Source: Acestrorhynchus altus (taxonomy: Eukaryota; Chordata; Actinopteri; Characiformes; Acestrorhynchidae). Taken from it: a DNA stretch of 64,000 bases. The position numbers and the translations under genes were made by a program. The notes under the pieces are model-generated. The model saw nothing but the letters and a program-made list of their open reading frames with translations, had not been told where the DNA came from and searched no databases. Positions 51,058-61,850 of the stretch are shown piece by piece (position 1 is the stretch's first letter; each line of letters opens with the position of its first letter). The stretch is taken from positions 29,715,892 to 29,779,891 of the forward strand of contig CM067507.1 of assembly GCA_034509495.1 (NCBI GenBank). The letters are read 5' to 3'.

Positions 51058-51090
51058 TACACTACTGGTCAAAAGTTTCAGAACCCATAT
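51058..51090. mobile_element. Tc1-like terminal fragment
   Basis: TACACTACTGGTCAAAAGTT followed by TCAGAACCC resembles the end of a fish Tc1-like family (TACACTACCGGTCAAAAGTTT). No transposase follows and no opposite end was found within the window. Confidence 0.5.
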
Positions 51091-51700
51091 TGGGTGTCCA
51101 TGAGAAAAGACAACCAGCAACATTTTAGGAGTTAGCAGGAATAGACATCCTTCCCCAGAGGACTATCCTTACTCAAGATGAAGACAGAATGTGATGGAAT
51201 GTTCTTGCTGTTGTCTGCGTTGTATCTTTTAAAATGCCAGTGCTGATCTAAAGTGCTTTGTCACTCGCCTAACTTGCAGCATCAGTGTGGTGTCCATGGG
51301 GAAAAGAAGACTCAGTAACATGACAAAGCTGTCACTCATATCATTTGTGCAAGCAAACTTGGAAATAACTCAACATGGCCCTCTCTTGTTCTGTATCATG
51401 CGTCAGAAATACACACAAAACTGTATAAAATGCATCCTACTCCAAGTCTGAGAAAGGAAATCAGCAGAGACCCTCAGAGACTTCACCAGTCCTTGAATTC
51501 CAGGACCTACAGGTTAGATAAAGTGACAGAACAGCATGTGAAAACATCAAAATCTGAAGTGGCTTAAGGTTTAATTAAAAGCAACAGAGATTTAAGCACT
51601 TTAAGAATGGTGATTAGCTTGGTGCTTAAATTGCAGGCACCCTTGCATATTTCCCCATGTTTTTCTAGCCTCTATGTTCAGGTAGGGATTGGTGATGTGA
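51091..51700. other. Unassigned non-coding sequence
   Basis: I recognise no gene. A TATAAAA motif stands at about 51424, and a 23-codon frame from 51178 resembles a short leader, but neither is supported by anything further. Confidence 0.35.
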
Positions 51701-52518
51701 TTAACCTTCAGAGCCCAAGGCCAACGATGGTTTCATGGTTTGACATAAGTTTATTCACAAAATAAACAGAAAAGTATTTATAGGAGACAGTCACACATGT
51801 CAGATACTGTTATTGTCAGGAGATCCAAGGCTACTTCTTCATTCTACTTCTTCTATGTCTTCATTTAAGATTTAAAAATTGGTCATAATATTTGTAAGAA
51901 TTTGACCGTGTTTTGATAAATCAATTTACTTGCGCCTACAATTCTTTGTGTTTTGTTTTTTTTGTTTTTTTTCTTATAAGGAATAAACACGTCTGAAAAT
52001 TTTGATGAGGTTTTTGTAATAATTAGATAAACAAGTATATTTATAATTAAATGTTCTTCAAAATACTTATTTTTGTTATGTATATATGTATCAGTTTCAT
52101 CAGGGCTTTATCTGGGATTTTATTCTGAATTTTTAACACTGTGTGAGCAAAACAAAAAAGCAAACAACACAAAACCATCTCATTTTCCTCTACAACCCAG
52201 AATTTGTCTGTGACATCATTAGTTCCACCCTCCCTCACTGATCAGTCAGAGTCTGCATGAGCATGTTCAAGTGGACAGAGCAGTAAACATGCACTAGAAG
52301 CTCCTCTTGTATTTAAACTGGGATTCAATTGGAAATGAGTGACTTTTATTTGCTATTCAAGCAGGATTACTCACTGATAATTCATTACACAGTACAAACG
52401 TATAAAGTACAAAAGTGTGGTTTTTGTGTATCATGTCTGTAGGTTACTCTGATCTTGAGATATAAAGCCTAGAAAATGGCATGTTACTGCCTGAAAATTG
52501 TGGATGTCAGGTTCTAAC
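51701..52518 (+). mobile_element. TTAA-flanked (piggyBac-like) element, longest copy
   Basis: It starts TTAACCTTCAGAGCCCAAGG. Landmarks shared in order with the 38479 copy include ATGGTTTGACATAAGTTTAT, AAGTATTTATAGGAGACAGT, CATGTCAGATACTGTTATTG, GACCGTGTTTTGATAAATC, TTCTTCAAAATACTTAT, AACACTGTGTGAGCAAAACA, CTCATTTTCCTCTACAACCC, CTCCCTCACTGATCAGTCAG, GAGCAGTAAACATGCACTAG and TATTTAAACTGGGATTCAAT. The right end GTCAGGTTCTAAC at 52506-52518 is the inverted counterpart of the left end; its TTAA has decayed. At about 818 bp, it and the 38479 copy define the family's full length. Confidence 0.8.
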
Positions 52519-52613
52519 ACAAAAAAAGAATCACCATATTTATCTCAATATTCTGACAGATTCTGAAATTCTGGCACATTCTTAAAAACTGCTGTTCACA
52601 TACTCTCTTATAC

Positions 52614-52656
<43 letters not shown>

Positions 52657-52795
52657 AGTAGTAGTAGTAGTAGTAGTAAAACAAATTTTGTGCATGTTGT
52701 CCTTGTATGACTGAGCGACAATAAAGAGGTTACTACTACTACTACTAGTAGAAGTAGTAGTAATAAAAAAAATAAAAAAATAAAAAATAATTATT

Positions 52796-52853
<58 letters not shown>
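52614..52853. repeat. Trinucleotide arrays in inverted order: (ATT)n(AGT)n ... (ACT)n ... (AAT)n
   Basis: ATT repeats (52614-52654) lead into AGT/TAG repeats (52656-52679). After a 51-bp spacer come TAC/ACT repeats (52731-52746), a short TAG stretch, A-rich sequence, and AAT repeats (52796-52853). The outer and inner arrays are reverse complements, so the whole 240 bp can fold as a long hairpin. The spacer ATGACTGAGCGACAATAAAG looks like a LINE 3' tail with a polyadenylation-type AATAAA. Poly-Leu, poly-Ile and poly-Asn frames here are artefacts. Confidence 0.93.
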
Positions 52854-52855
<2 letters not shown>

Positions 52856-52856
52856 T

Positions 52857-53050
52857 CTTCCAAGCATGATGTTCCTTTCCAGTGAATCAGTTCTTCTCAT
52901 AATGTGTCCAAAGTAAAAGAGCTTCAGTCTGACCATCTGGGCTTCCAGAGAGAGGTTAGGCTTGATTTGGTCCATGATCCAATTGTTTGTCTTCTTTGCT
53001 ATCCAGGGAACTCTGTCTTTGTCAACACCAAAGCTCAAAGGCATCTATTC
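52857..53050 (-). mobile_element. LINE reverse-transcriptase C-terminal fragment
   Basis: The minus-strand frame gives DRVPWIAKKTNNWIMDQIKP, then SLEAQMVRLKLFYFGHIMRR, then SLERNIMLGRV. This corresponds to the conserved LINE C-terminal segment TARxTNxWVLxQIKPxxSLEAxMxRLKLSYFGHIMRRxxSLEKxIMLGKV. The fragment runs directly into the AAT array, which has replaced the continuation of the protein (normally EGxRxRGRPR). It is dead and truncated. Confidence 0.82.
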
Positions 53051-53491
53051 ATCCAGTTAAACAGAAGCAATCATCAACTTTCCCTCCATGCATATCATGC
53101 TGGGTGTTTTACTGCTTTTGGGCTGTGTTTTTTTCCAGTTGCCCTTCAGTTCCAATTTGGCTGCAGTAGAAACCCCCATTTCTGTTAAACTGGACACTCC
53201 CATCTGCATCCTGAGTCCTTTCTGTACAGTCAGTTTGATTCTCAAGACAGCTGTGATGAAGTACTCATAGACATTCATACAATGATGCCACTTTTACATT
53301 GCTGCCATATTGTTCCAGACAACAACTTCTCTTAATACTCATTAGATTTTATGAGAAAAAAAAGATTCCTGATTCACGTGAAGCTTTAATGTACATGCTG
53401 TACAAAACATCATGCAACCCAAAGCAGATGTCAGGAAACTGCCTTTCACAGGTAAGACTGAACTGTGCTTTGGTTGTATTTGGCCATTATT
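53051..53491. other. Unassigned non-coding sequence
   Basis: I recognise no gene or repeat. Overlapping frames on both strands in 53057-53278 mirror each other and lack known domains; they may be more of the LINE to the left. Confidence 0.35.
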
Positions 53492-54120
53492 CACTACAAA
53501 AAATTAAAGGAACGCTCCAGATCACTCAGACGTGAATATGTAAAAAGAAATCATATGAAAATCTATGATACAAATTGTGGAATTATTTGAGGAAAAAATT
53601 GACTCTAACAGTCAATGGAAACCAAAATCATCAACCCATGGAGAGCTGGACTCAAATTCAAAAGTAAAACATTGAAATTATAGGCTTTTCCAATTTCCAT
53701 GAATTTCATTATGGCAACTGATAATGTTACTTACATGTTACATGGCCCCAACATGCCTGTACATCTGGGCAATGTCCTGTTGAGGTGGTGGACGTTGTCC
53801 TGGAGGATGTCCTCCCAGAACTAGATCAGGGCATCAGTGTGCTCGTCAGCATCAGATATGCTGAATCTGTTCCAGTCCCAGAAGTTCATTTGGATTCAAG
53901 TCTGGGGAATATGAGAGTCATCAATGGAATCAATGCCTTCATTTTCCAGAAACTGCCTACACTCTCTGGCCACATGAGGCCAGGCATTGTCCTGCACCAG
54001 GAGGATCCCAAAATCCAAAGCATCAGCATAAGATCTGACAATGGTTCTGTGGATCTTTGTACCTAACAGTGGAGGACTGTGCAAACGTCCAAGGATATGC
54101 CCCTAAAACTGATGTAATTG
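53492..54120 (-). mobile_element. Tc1-like element, terminal repeat plus 3' half of the transposase
   Basis: The end at 53492 reads CACTACAAAAAATTAAAGGA and matches the CACTGCTCAAAAAAATTAAAGGAAC-type end of a fish Tc1-like family. AATTATTTGAGGAAAAAATT follows as usual. In the minus-strand frame at 54084-53896 the transposase reads LVQDNAWPHVARECRQFLEN and then EGIDSID, the family's FMQDNARPHxARxCRQFLxxEGIDxIDWP block with the catalytic D retained. The downstream SPDLNPIEH box is altered (DSHIPQT). The sequence breaks off at about 54120, so the N-terminal half and second end are missing. Confidence 0.85.
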
Positions 54121-55042
54121 AGATTGTGAATCTGGCTGTAGTTAGCTGGCTGGTTAGATTTGTATTTGCTGTTTTTTCTCAATAAGGTTGATTATTAAAG
54201 ACTGTTTTGTTGCAAAGTCATTATAATGAAATATTTTCAATGTTGATATACATTTCTCTCTTTATAAATTTGAAACAACTGAAGTCAAAGCCTTTTTTTG
54301 TGTCCCACATAGATTGAATCACAAAAATTGGTTGAAAAATGTAAACATTATTGTAATATTTAACCAGAAAAATTATGTTTGTTTATAGTCCAGTCTTGCC
54401 TTGACAATATTTTGGACATTCTGAAGTATCACAGTAACAGGACAAAGCAACCCATGCAATATGTATGTATGTCTATAGTGTTTCGGTCTGCTTTTTCCAG
54501 TGTTTTGAACCCTTACCATATTTGATATTTTCCCCACAGTACGTGGAAACCTTATAACCCTCAACCTGACCATTCAGTATAATGTGTACTTAGATATAGA
54601 TCTCAGATCATCTGCTGTTTCTCAGAAACTGGATTTCTTTATTTAATTTAATCTAACAGACAAAGTCTGTACAACTGAGCCTACTTTTCATTTACCTCTC
54701 CTGCAATGGTTTTGAATGTGAACACACACAGCACACACCACACACTCTCAGGGCTTGTCCAGCATAGGTTGTGATGCTACTGTGTCCTAGACTGTGCCCC
54801 TGGGGAGGTGTAAGTGAGAGAGGGATGCAGGAAATGAGGAATTTACTCCTAAGGAGCAGAGAGTACCAAATCATGAAGTGCCCACCAGCATAGTTTGTCT
54901 TCTTAGCCTGAGGCTGTGGGGTTCATTGTTTTTTTGATCTAACAGACACTTGGGTCACATGTTCTTTCCCTAGGTGAGCCACATGGGCTACAGCCATTAT
55001 TTTGACGTGCCATTTTTCAGTTCAGAGCAGCAAGCGTTGCTT
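54121..55042. other. Unassigned non-coding sequence
   Basis: I see no gene or recognisable repeat. Confidence 0.45.
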
Positions 55043-55092
55043 TTGTTGTTGTTGTTGTTGTTTTCTTTGTTTTGTTTTGTTTTGTTTTTAAG
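55043..55092. repeat. (TTG)n and (TTTTG)n microsatellite
   Basis: TTG units at 55043-55060 are followed by TTTTG units at about 55067-55090. Confidence 0.93.
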
Positions 55093-56231
55093 GCAAAAAT
55101 GCTGACATTATTAGCAGTTATCCACAACTTCTATCTTATCAAGTGCTTATCGCCTGTTGGTAGCAGTTGTTTGCTTGGCCTACTAGTGTAATCTTTTAAA
55201 AAGATTAGGACGAATAGTTATTAGCGGACTTCCTGACTCCACCAACAATCTCAGAGATGAATAGACCTACTTAGATTTCTAAAGGAGGAATTGCCTTGGA
55301 AAATAAGAAAAAAAGACTGTTTGTGCCATGTTTGTGGGGTAGACTGTTACGCCATATTGGGGTACTGTCATCACAGCCCATATCTTAATGAGCTCTTCTC
55401 AAAGAGTAAAGAGGGCATAGTTCATCAAAGTGAACCATCAAAGAAATCCTTCTACCCAGTACTCTCTAGCATTGAAGTTCTATTGCATACACTCTAGAAG
55501 AATACCACTTGAAAGAACACACTTGTGCCTTAGTGGACAAAAAAATTATGATGTAAGCCTCAGCGAGCCGTGAGATTTGTGAGAAATACCAAATCAATGC
55601 ATAAGGCCACACACAATGGACCGAAGACTTACACTGCAAAGGCAGAGTGATTGAGAGTGCAGCGACAGCAACGCATACCATTTTACAGCCTCAAGCATCA
55701 CAGATCAATCACCCCTCCTCCTTTTTTTCTCTTCAACAAATACAAACGTTCATTACCCTGCAGAGTATAGGTAATCAAAGGCATGGACAGCCAGAAAGAG
55801 AGAATGTCCTTCCTCTTAACTGCAGGCATAATTAAGGTTTGTACAGATTGCACATAATCCCCACACTTTAATTTTCTTCTCCTTCTGTAAGCTGCCGTCA
55901 AGTCATGGAGGCCACTGATGAACAGACTGAAGATTGTAGTATGTTATAATTAGAAATTGACTTCAGTTCTATCACAAAAGCTTGAGATCATTTTTGAAAC
56001 ATTACCACACATTATTAGCGCTGTTACCAACATAAAGTGCCAGTTGATGTTTGTGTATAACAATAAAGATAATGATATTTGTGCAGTTCAGCATGAATGC
56101 AAAATTCATATAATATGCATACCTCATTCTATTTCCATTCCTCATTATGCCTTCAAAATCAGGTTACTGTGTTCAGGATGAATGAAGCTGTGGACAAGTG
56201 CTTTGGAAAAGTGCCAAAACACCCCCAGGCT
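55093..56231. other. Repeat-free stretch; candidate conserved non-coding sequence
   Basis: No transposon is recognised. Complexity is high, with motifs such as GCAGGCATAATTAAGG near 55822 and TAGGTAATCAAAGG near 55770. Frames (68, 71 and 74 codons) lack known domains and mirror each other on opposite strands. A regulatory role is inference only. Confidence 0.35.
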
Positions 56232-56239
56232 GTGTAGAT

Positions 56240-56414
56240 CTGTGGATTTCAATCCTGGAGCACCACTGTCCCACAGGTTTTAGAGTGTCCCCTAATTCCA
56301 ACACACCTGACCCAACTAATGAACTAAGAGACAAGCTCTTTGAGACAAACTGAATGTGTTGTAGCAGGAAAACTCAGGGCAGTGGTACTCCAGGACCAGG
56401 GTTGAGAAGCACTG
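56240..56414. mobile_element. hAT-type MITE (CAGTGGTTCTC family), copy 2, with target duplication
   Basis: The left end CTGTGGATTTCAATCCTGGA and the right end CAGGGTTGAGAAGCACTG are inverted counterparts. Immediately outside are GTGTAGAT (56232-56239) and GTGTAGAG (56415-56422), a 7-of-8 match consistent with the 8-bp duplication made by hAT transposases. Internal landmarks are CCAACACACCTGACCCAACT and GTTGTAGCAGGAAAACTCAG. It is non-coding and 175 bp long. Confidence 0.85.
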
Positions 56415-56422
56415 GTGTAGAG

Positions 56423-58472
56423 CATTGTAGGCCTGAACACTTAGGCCTGAATTTGCATACTAGGTAATCACATACTGCATCACACTAATTTTCACACCTA
56501 TGAGACTCTGATATTAATGCATGTTATACACTTGCCCAGCTGGGTTGATATTACTAATAATGTGCTGTAGCATATTAGAATACATTATGTTAATATTGGG
56601 GACGTCCCAGTATAGAAGTCCCAGTATAGTATTTGTAGATTCTTTAAACTTTCTAATATGTTTTTTTTTCTTCCTAATTATGTAAAATAAACAACACTAT
56701 GAAGCCTGCTGCCTTCAGATTTGAATGCACTGTTAAACTTAAAAACAGCATAATGGAATAATTGGTATTTTGTTTGCTCTTGGGCTGTAAGCTCTCACCC
56801 TTGGTACACATGCTTTTGTTGACAAGATGATAGATACAAAAGCCAATATTTACATTGAAAGAAGCATGTGGACTGAGGTGGTAGAGTAATATTATACAAT
56901 TTTACGCAATGTTACAGTTTCCATGAACCCACTCTATGCAGTTTCATAGTGCAGTAGTGTTCCAACCCTGCTACAGTTAGTGTAACTGAAGCTGTTTTAA
57001 CATGAAATACTACATACGGTTGCTTATCCAGAAGGGGTGTGCAGGACAGTTGGAAATAAAGCAACACATTTTGAAAGTGCTGCACGGTGTGTATAGTACA
57101 TGTTTATGGCACCTCAACCACACTCGTCTAAATAGAATGGGAAAAGAAACAAAGGATAAAAAGTGGATTGATCAGGACTGATACATGATCAGTCAATTCA
57201 CTGTGGCTGGACTGGCCCTGATCCCAGTTCACATACTGTAGTACAGCACAATGGAACAGTGAGTGTATTTAATTAAAAAAATGGAAAACAAAAAGATCTA
57301 TTTTATGCTGGTTTGTAATTTTATGTTTGCAGCATAATTTGTATGTTGGCCCTGGCACTGAAGTTCTTATCTGAAAGAGAGATAAGAGGACCTCTGATCC
57401 AAAGCATATCTGTTTTTTGGATGGTACATTTGGTTACAGTATGTCAGATCAAAGCAGACTTTTGTTGTATCTTGTGTAAAAGCCTTTGCTTGGGGGAATT
57501 GACCCATAAGCATGTAGAGAGGGAATCTATATTCATGCTTTTAGTCCAATGTTTGGGGAAAGAGTTTTACTGCTCCTATTAGTGTTCTTTCCTTTTCACT
57601 GCAGAACTACTGGTACAAATCCACCACCTGGGTTGCTATGGTGATACAGCTCTTTGGGCTGGGATGAGAGGGGTTTTAAGGCAACAATAGAGAAACATGA
57701 ATCCAACTAATGCCAGTCTTGATGAAGAGTTTACCATTTAGTTAGAACTGGCACTAGCTTGATAGTTTGTCAGACGGTCTGCTTTCCAAAAATCATAATT
57801 TTTTTTTCCAAATCCCAGATTGTCTGAAATCAAGATTGATGCAGCTTACATCTGTTCTCTTGTTCTTGTGGGTTTGATGCCACAGTTTCTACTGACAGTT
57901 TGTAAAAATGTAAGACCACTGCCATATTCACTGCCATTTAATAATTTCATCAGTCTTTCAATCAGACACAGTCTTGACATATAATATTTGTACGAAGATT
58001 TTTTTGGGTACGAAATGGAATCTGGCTTCACCTCCACATTAAGCAAACAGCTTGTACTGTTATTAATTGTAGATTTCCTGCTTGTTGTCAGCAGTGACAC
58101 ATTGAGAGATGTAATGTACCCTCTTTACCAATGTCTGTGCCAACAGAAAAGTGAACTGGCCACACTCTCACTACACAACCTGCCCAAATCCAGCTCTAAA
58201 CCCTTGATAAAAATGAAAAAGGGAAGTTATTCAGTATGTGTCAGACATGTGGCTGACATGCTGTCCAGCCGAGGGAAACCTATCAAGAGTGTTCCAGAGT
58301 GACTGACATCAGACCCTCCCCCTTGTGGAACCAGACCAAAACAGCACCCTGCCTCGGCAGGAAACATGACAAGCGTAAAATATCAAGTGCCAATTAAAGT
58401 CAGGACAAGAAGTCAAATGAATGACATTTAATTCATCTGAATCTCAAGGCAATAATAATAAAAAAACAGAAA
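56423..58472. other. Unassigned non-coding sequence, 2 kb
   Basis: I recognise no gene or repeat. Two overlapping frames on opposite strands at 57846-58302 (84 and 104 codons) are unmatched; neither has a convincing start context or splice pattern. Confidence 0.4.
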
Positions 58473-58520
58473 CCCCCCCCCCCCCTACAGACAGAACCAG
58501 GATGCTAGATCTGTCTGTGT

Positions 58521-58551
<31 letters not shown>
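58473..58551. repeat. C14 homopolymer and (AC)14 microsatellite
   Basis: A run of 14 C at 58473-58486 is followed by AC units at 58524-58551. Confidence 0.95.
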
Positions 58552-58555
<4 letters not shown>

Positions 58556-60869
58556 AGGCCTAAAAAACAACAACAGGAAGAACAAAGGATCTTTTACAAC
58601 AAGCAAAAATAAGTATGAGTTTATTTAACTGAAGAAAGCATATTTGAATTTTGATTCAGCTGTTATTCCAGTCCTCGCTGAACTGAGCTGAAAGTAATGA
58701 GCTCCTGCTTTTGTGACGCATGTAAAACAGGCTTTATTTAGCTCTCTGAGGCTATCAGCTAAAAATATTTAAACAGACCCTTACTCCTCAAACAAGCTTC
58801 ATCTTCCTCATCTTTCATATCACAAAGTTCTGTGATCTTTGTGAACTTTCAATTTGCATTAATTTTGATAAAAAAATCCAAACTTCTAGTGGAATTTGGA
58901 AAGTCTAGACAATGGTAATGCTTCATTATACAGTTCAAAGCTCTCTACGGTTTCTGTAATTATGGAAATGTCTTTTAATCATAATGTTAATGGTAGAGAT
59001 AGCAGCAATCCTTACTCCCCAGTCCACTCCCTGAATTATCCCTCCACTCCCTTTAAATCACAGAGAAGAAAAAAAGCACTGTAGAATATAATGACTTTCA
59101 GTATGAAAATATCAACTTTTGATACGGCCTTGACACAATCAATAGAAGCTGACAAGTATCGGAGACTACAGTTCTATTCCAAAGTTGTGCACTGGGATGA
59201 AACAATACATTAGGAATCCTCCGGCGAGCATATGAACATTAATGAAATCATGTAGGCTTCAAAAAGTTTGTCTAGGCGAGGGTGCCTTGCCACCGAATGA
59301 TGGGAAATAATTGGACTGGGACTACTGCTATGAGACTGAAGGGAAAAGAAGAGAAAAAAGAAAGAGCGGTATGGTATAAAAATCTATAAAGCACCACTCT
59401 GATCAGCCAGAGAAGGAGATGGTCAGTAGGTGAAAATAATTGGAACATGGTCTGAGTGAAATTCATAAGGAGAGCAAAATAATGAATGGATTGTAAAATA
59501 TAATTGCATTAGCTGCAGGGCAGAATATCAATTGCCTAAAAGTATAATTTGATAAGTCACTAATTAAGTTACCGTCCAACTTTTCCTATGACGATTCCCT
59601 GGGTGTGTGCACCAGAGAGTTGGGTAAGGCTTATATGGGAATTATGAAAACTAAATTGCAATGTTTCTGTCTCACACAGACAAAGAGGAACCTTAAGTTC
59701 CTTTAAGCAGTCTACAAAGCCTCAGTCTTTGTTACCTTTGTTGTTGGTGGAGTGACATCCAATATTAGAGTATTAGCCATTCTCTGTTGTCCCCTAACCA
59801 AAATGTGTTCCATATAGTACTGAAAACCTTCTTTTTGGTGTTATATCAGGAGTGGAATTGAGGGCCAACCTACATGTTGATATAAACCTAAACCTTGCCC
59901 TAACCTTAACCCTAGTAAAATGTGATATTCTTGAGTTTTCGTTCATTAAATTTCTGTTTACTAGTTCCAGAAGGAGAAACAGTTGACTTTGGCTTTCATC
60001 ATTGTTCTTTATATACATGAAAGTCTGGGTTATGTGGATTTGGCAAAGCAGTGCCGCTAGTAGGTGGGAGAACATGGTGAATCAAAAACAGGTCACAGAA
60101 TGTGTAAATATACATGTAATGTGGAATATGCAGAAATGTACATATACAAGGCTGAAATAGGATGTTGCATTCTCACGGTGTACAATAAGGGGGAAGTATA
60201 ACCAGCAGATGGACGTAACTAGTGTGTGAAAATATTAGAATAAAAAAACTATGCTATCGATCAACAAAAAGATTGTTCACAAGAAAAGTTTACTACCCCA
60301 AAACTGTATTTTAGGCATGCTATATTTTGTTGTATCATTTTTGTTGCGCATGTTTAGTGCATTTATAAGTCTGGAATTCTCATGAAAGCTCTATGGGGTT
60401 TTGCACATTTATGCACTAGTGGGCTGACAATCTCTTTCTCTTTTCATTTTTGCTGAAGATATTTACTGGAGTGTCTTTTTCTTTTTGTTTCTGTAATCTC
60501 TGTGGTTTGTCAGCTCTATTTTTACTGTTTGCTATGCCACCTCGAAAGGCAGCTGGAATAAAGCTTTAGGTTTTGCACTACTCCCTTCAGCATTCCTTTT
60601 TCTCCGCAGCTCTGTAGAGGGCTGGTATTCCTCCCTTATATGCAGTGTATATATAGAATAAGACTTACCGATGCTTTCATGGAAACATTCTGTTTTGGAC
60701 ATAGAATTAATTAGTCAAATCCATCATCCTAAATGCACTCAAATGCTATAAACGAATTTGAATTCCTAGATTTTGCAGACTTGTGTAACTGTAAAGGCTA
60801 TAGATCTTGTGATATATTCTTTTGATAATGTACATGGATTTGTGTAATTGCATACATAAGTATGCAAGG

Positions 60870-60875
<6 letters not shown>
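58552..60875. other. Repeat-free stretch, 2.3 kb; best candidate for conserved non-coding sequence
   Basis: From about 58800 to 59600 there is no transposon, microsatellite or long frame. Complexity is high and AT-rich factor-site-like motifs are frequent (CATTAATTTTGAT, GAACATTAATGAAATCATGT, GGGAAATAATTGGA, TCACTAATTAAGTTACCG). This composition is typical of vertebrate developmental enhancers in gene deserts, but conservation must be shown by comparison. A degenerate CCCTAACCTTAACCCTA near 59893 is too short to be telomeric. Confidence 0.4.

Positions 60876-60925
<50 letters not shown>
60876..60925. repeat. (TA)25 microsatellite
   Basis: Uninterrupted TA units; Tyr-Ile frames on the minus strand over 60746-61209 are artefacts. 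Confidence 0.99.
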
Positions 60926-60928
<3 letters not shown>

Positions 60929-61574
60929 CAAGTGAATCCACCACAAGTCTGCCTCCAAGTATGAGCTCTAATCCCAAGATGATTGTTCAGGTCCATTGAT
61001 TTGCTCTGACTAAGGATCCTCATAGACCCCAGAAAATAAATCATTAAGCTCTGTGGGAGAAGGTGAAATGATTCCATGCCAATATAAACATCCATCAGGA
61101 CATGGAGTATAGCCTGAAGGAGAATATAAGAAATGTCTCCCTCTGCCTCTATTCCCTGTAGCTCTAAAGTCTGGACACCTACATTCCTGCAAAGGTCTTC
61201 CCAACTCATTGACCTTTCTTCTATCTTTTCTCACTCAAGTGCCTGCTAGACCTATAGAGGTGCCGTTTAGCAGATATCGGCTGTCTAGGAACAGACTTGA
61301 ACTCTGGATGAGTCTGAAACATAATGCAGGTGGCTTTTCCAGGGTACAAAATCAGAAATAGCTTGCATAGGTGTGAGAGCAGTTTCACTTTCATTTTGCA
61401 GGGTTACACCATTTATGCAGTTATGTTGGTAGCCTGATAAGTCTGAAGAAATGTAGTAGGAACATGAAGGAGGCAGGTAGATTTGAATGAAGTTAGACAG
61501 GACCAGCTTCAGGCGTGATGCACTTACAAGGAAAATTTGACCAAAGGACGATGGGCCAGAGGAGTCTGACCAGA
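60926..61574. other. Unassigned non-coding sequence
   Basis: I recognise no gene or repeat. The 136-codon minus-strand frame at 61285-61695 overlaps repeat tails at its 5' end and has no known domain. Confidence 0.4.
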
Positions 61575-61850
61575 GGAGAGTGGGTCCCGCCCTTGTTAGT
61601 CTGGTTCTTCCCCAGGTTTCTTCCTCTAGTTCTGAGGTAGTTTTTTCTTGCCATGCTAAATTGCCCCCTTGGTGGGAATGTGTGTGTGTTTGCATGTGTG
61701 TGTGTGCTACCCTGCGAAGGACTGGTGCCCTGTCCAGGGGCTATTCCTGCCTAGTGCCCAATGACTCTAGGGGCACTATGTATCAACCATGAACCGATTT
61801 AGGAAGAAGCAAATAAGGTAATGACTAACTGAATGACTTTCTAACTACTT
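61575..61850 (+). mobile_element. Chimera of a retrotransposon-tail fragment and a SINE 3' half
   Basis: Positions 61590-61660 (GACCAGAGGAGAGTGGGTCC, GGTTTCTTCCTCTAGTTCTG, GTTTTTTCTTGCC) match the retrotransposon tail at 31420-31505. From 61661 the sequence switches to a SINE-type 3' part: GCTAAATTGCCCCCTTGG, a GT-rich spacer, CCTGCGAAGGACTGGTGCCC, TGTCCAGGGGCTATTCCTGC, and CCCAATGACTCTAGG, ending in ATGACTAACTGAATGACTTT. The junction falls at TTGCC|ATGCTAAATTGCC and may reflect template switching or a later deletion. Confidence 0.7.

Noticed and set aside
51178..51247. Short frame resembling a signal peptide (FLLLSALYLLKC) with a TATAAAA motif 180 bp downstream
   Set aside because: Only 23 codons before a stop, with no downstream exon or splice signal that I can support; the TATA-like motif lies on the wrong side.
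52582..53044. Poly-Leu/poly-Ile/poly-Asn frames
   Set aside because: They translate trinucleotide arrays. Only the segment 52857-53050 (minus) has genuine ancestry, as a LINE fragment.
57846..58302. Opposed frames of 84 and 104 codons considered as an exon
   Set aside because: They overlap on opposite strands, have no recognisable domain, and lack convincing splice sites.
59885..59912. Telomere-like CCCTAACCTTAACCCTA
   Set aside because: Fewer than three degenerate units; this arises by chance and does not mark a fusion site.
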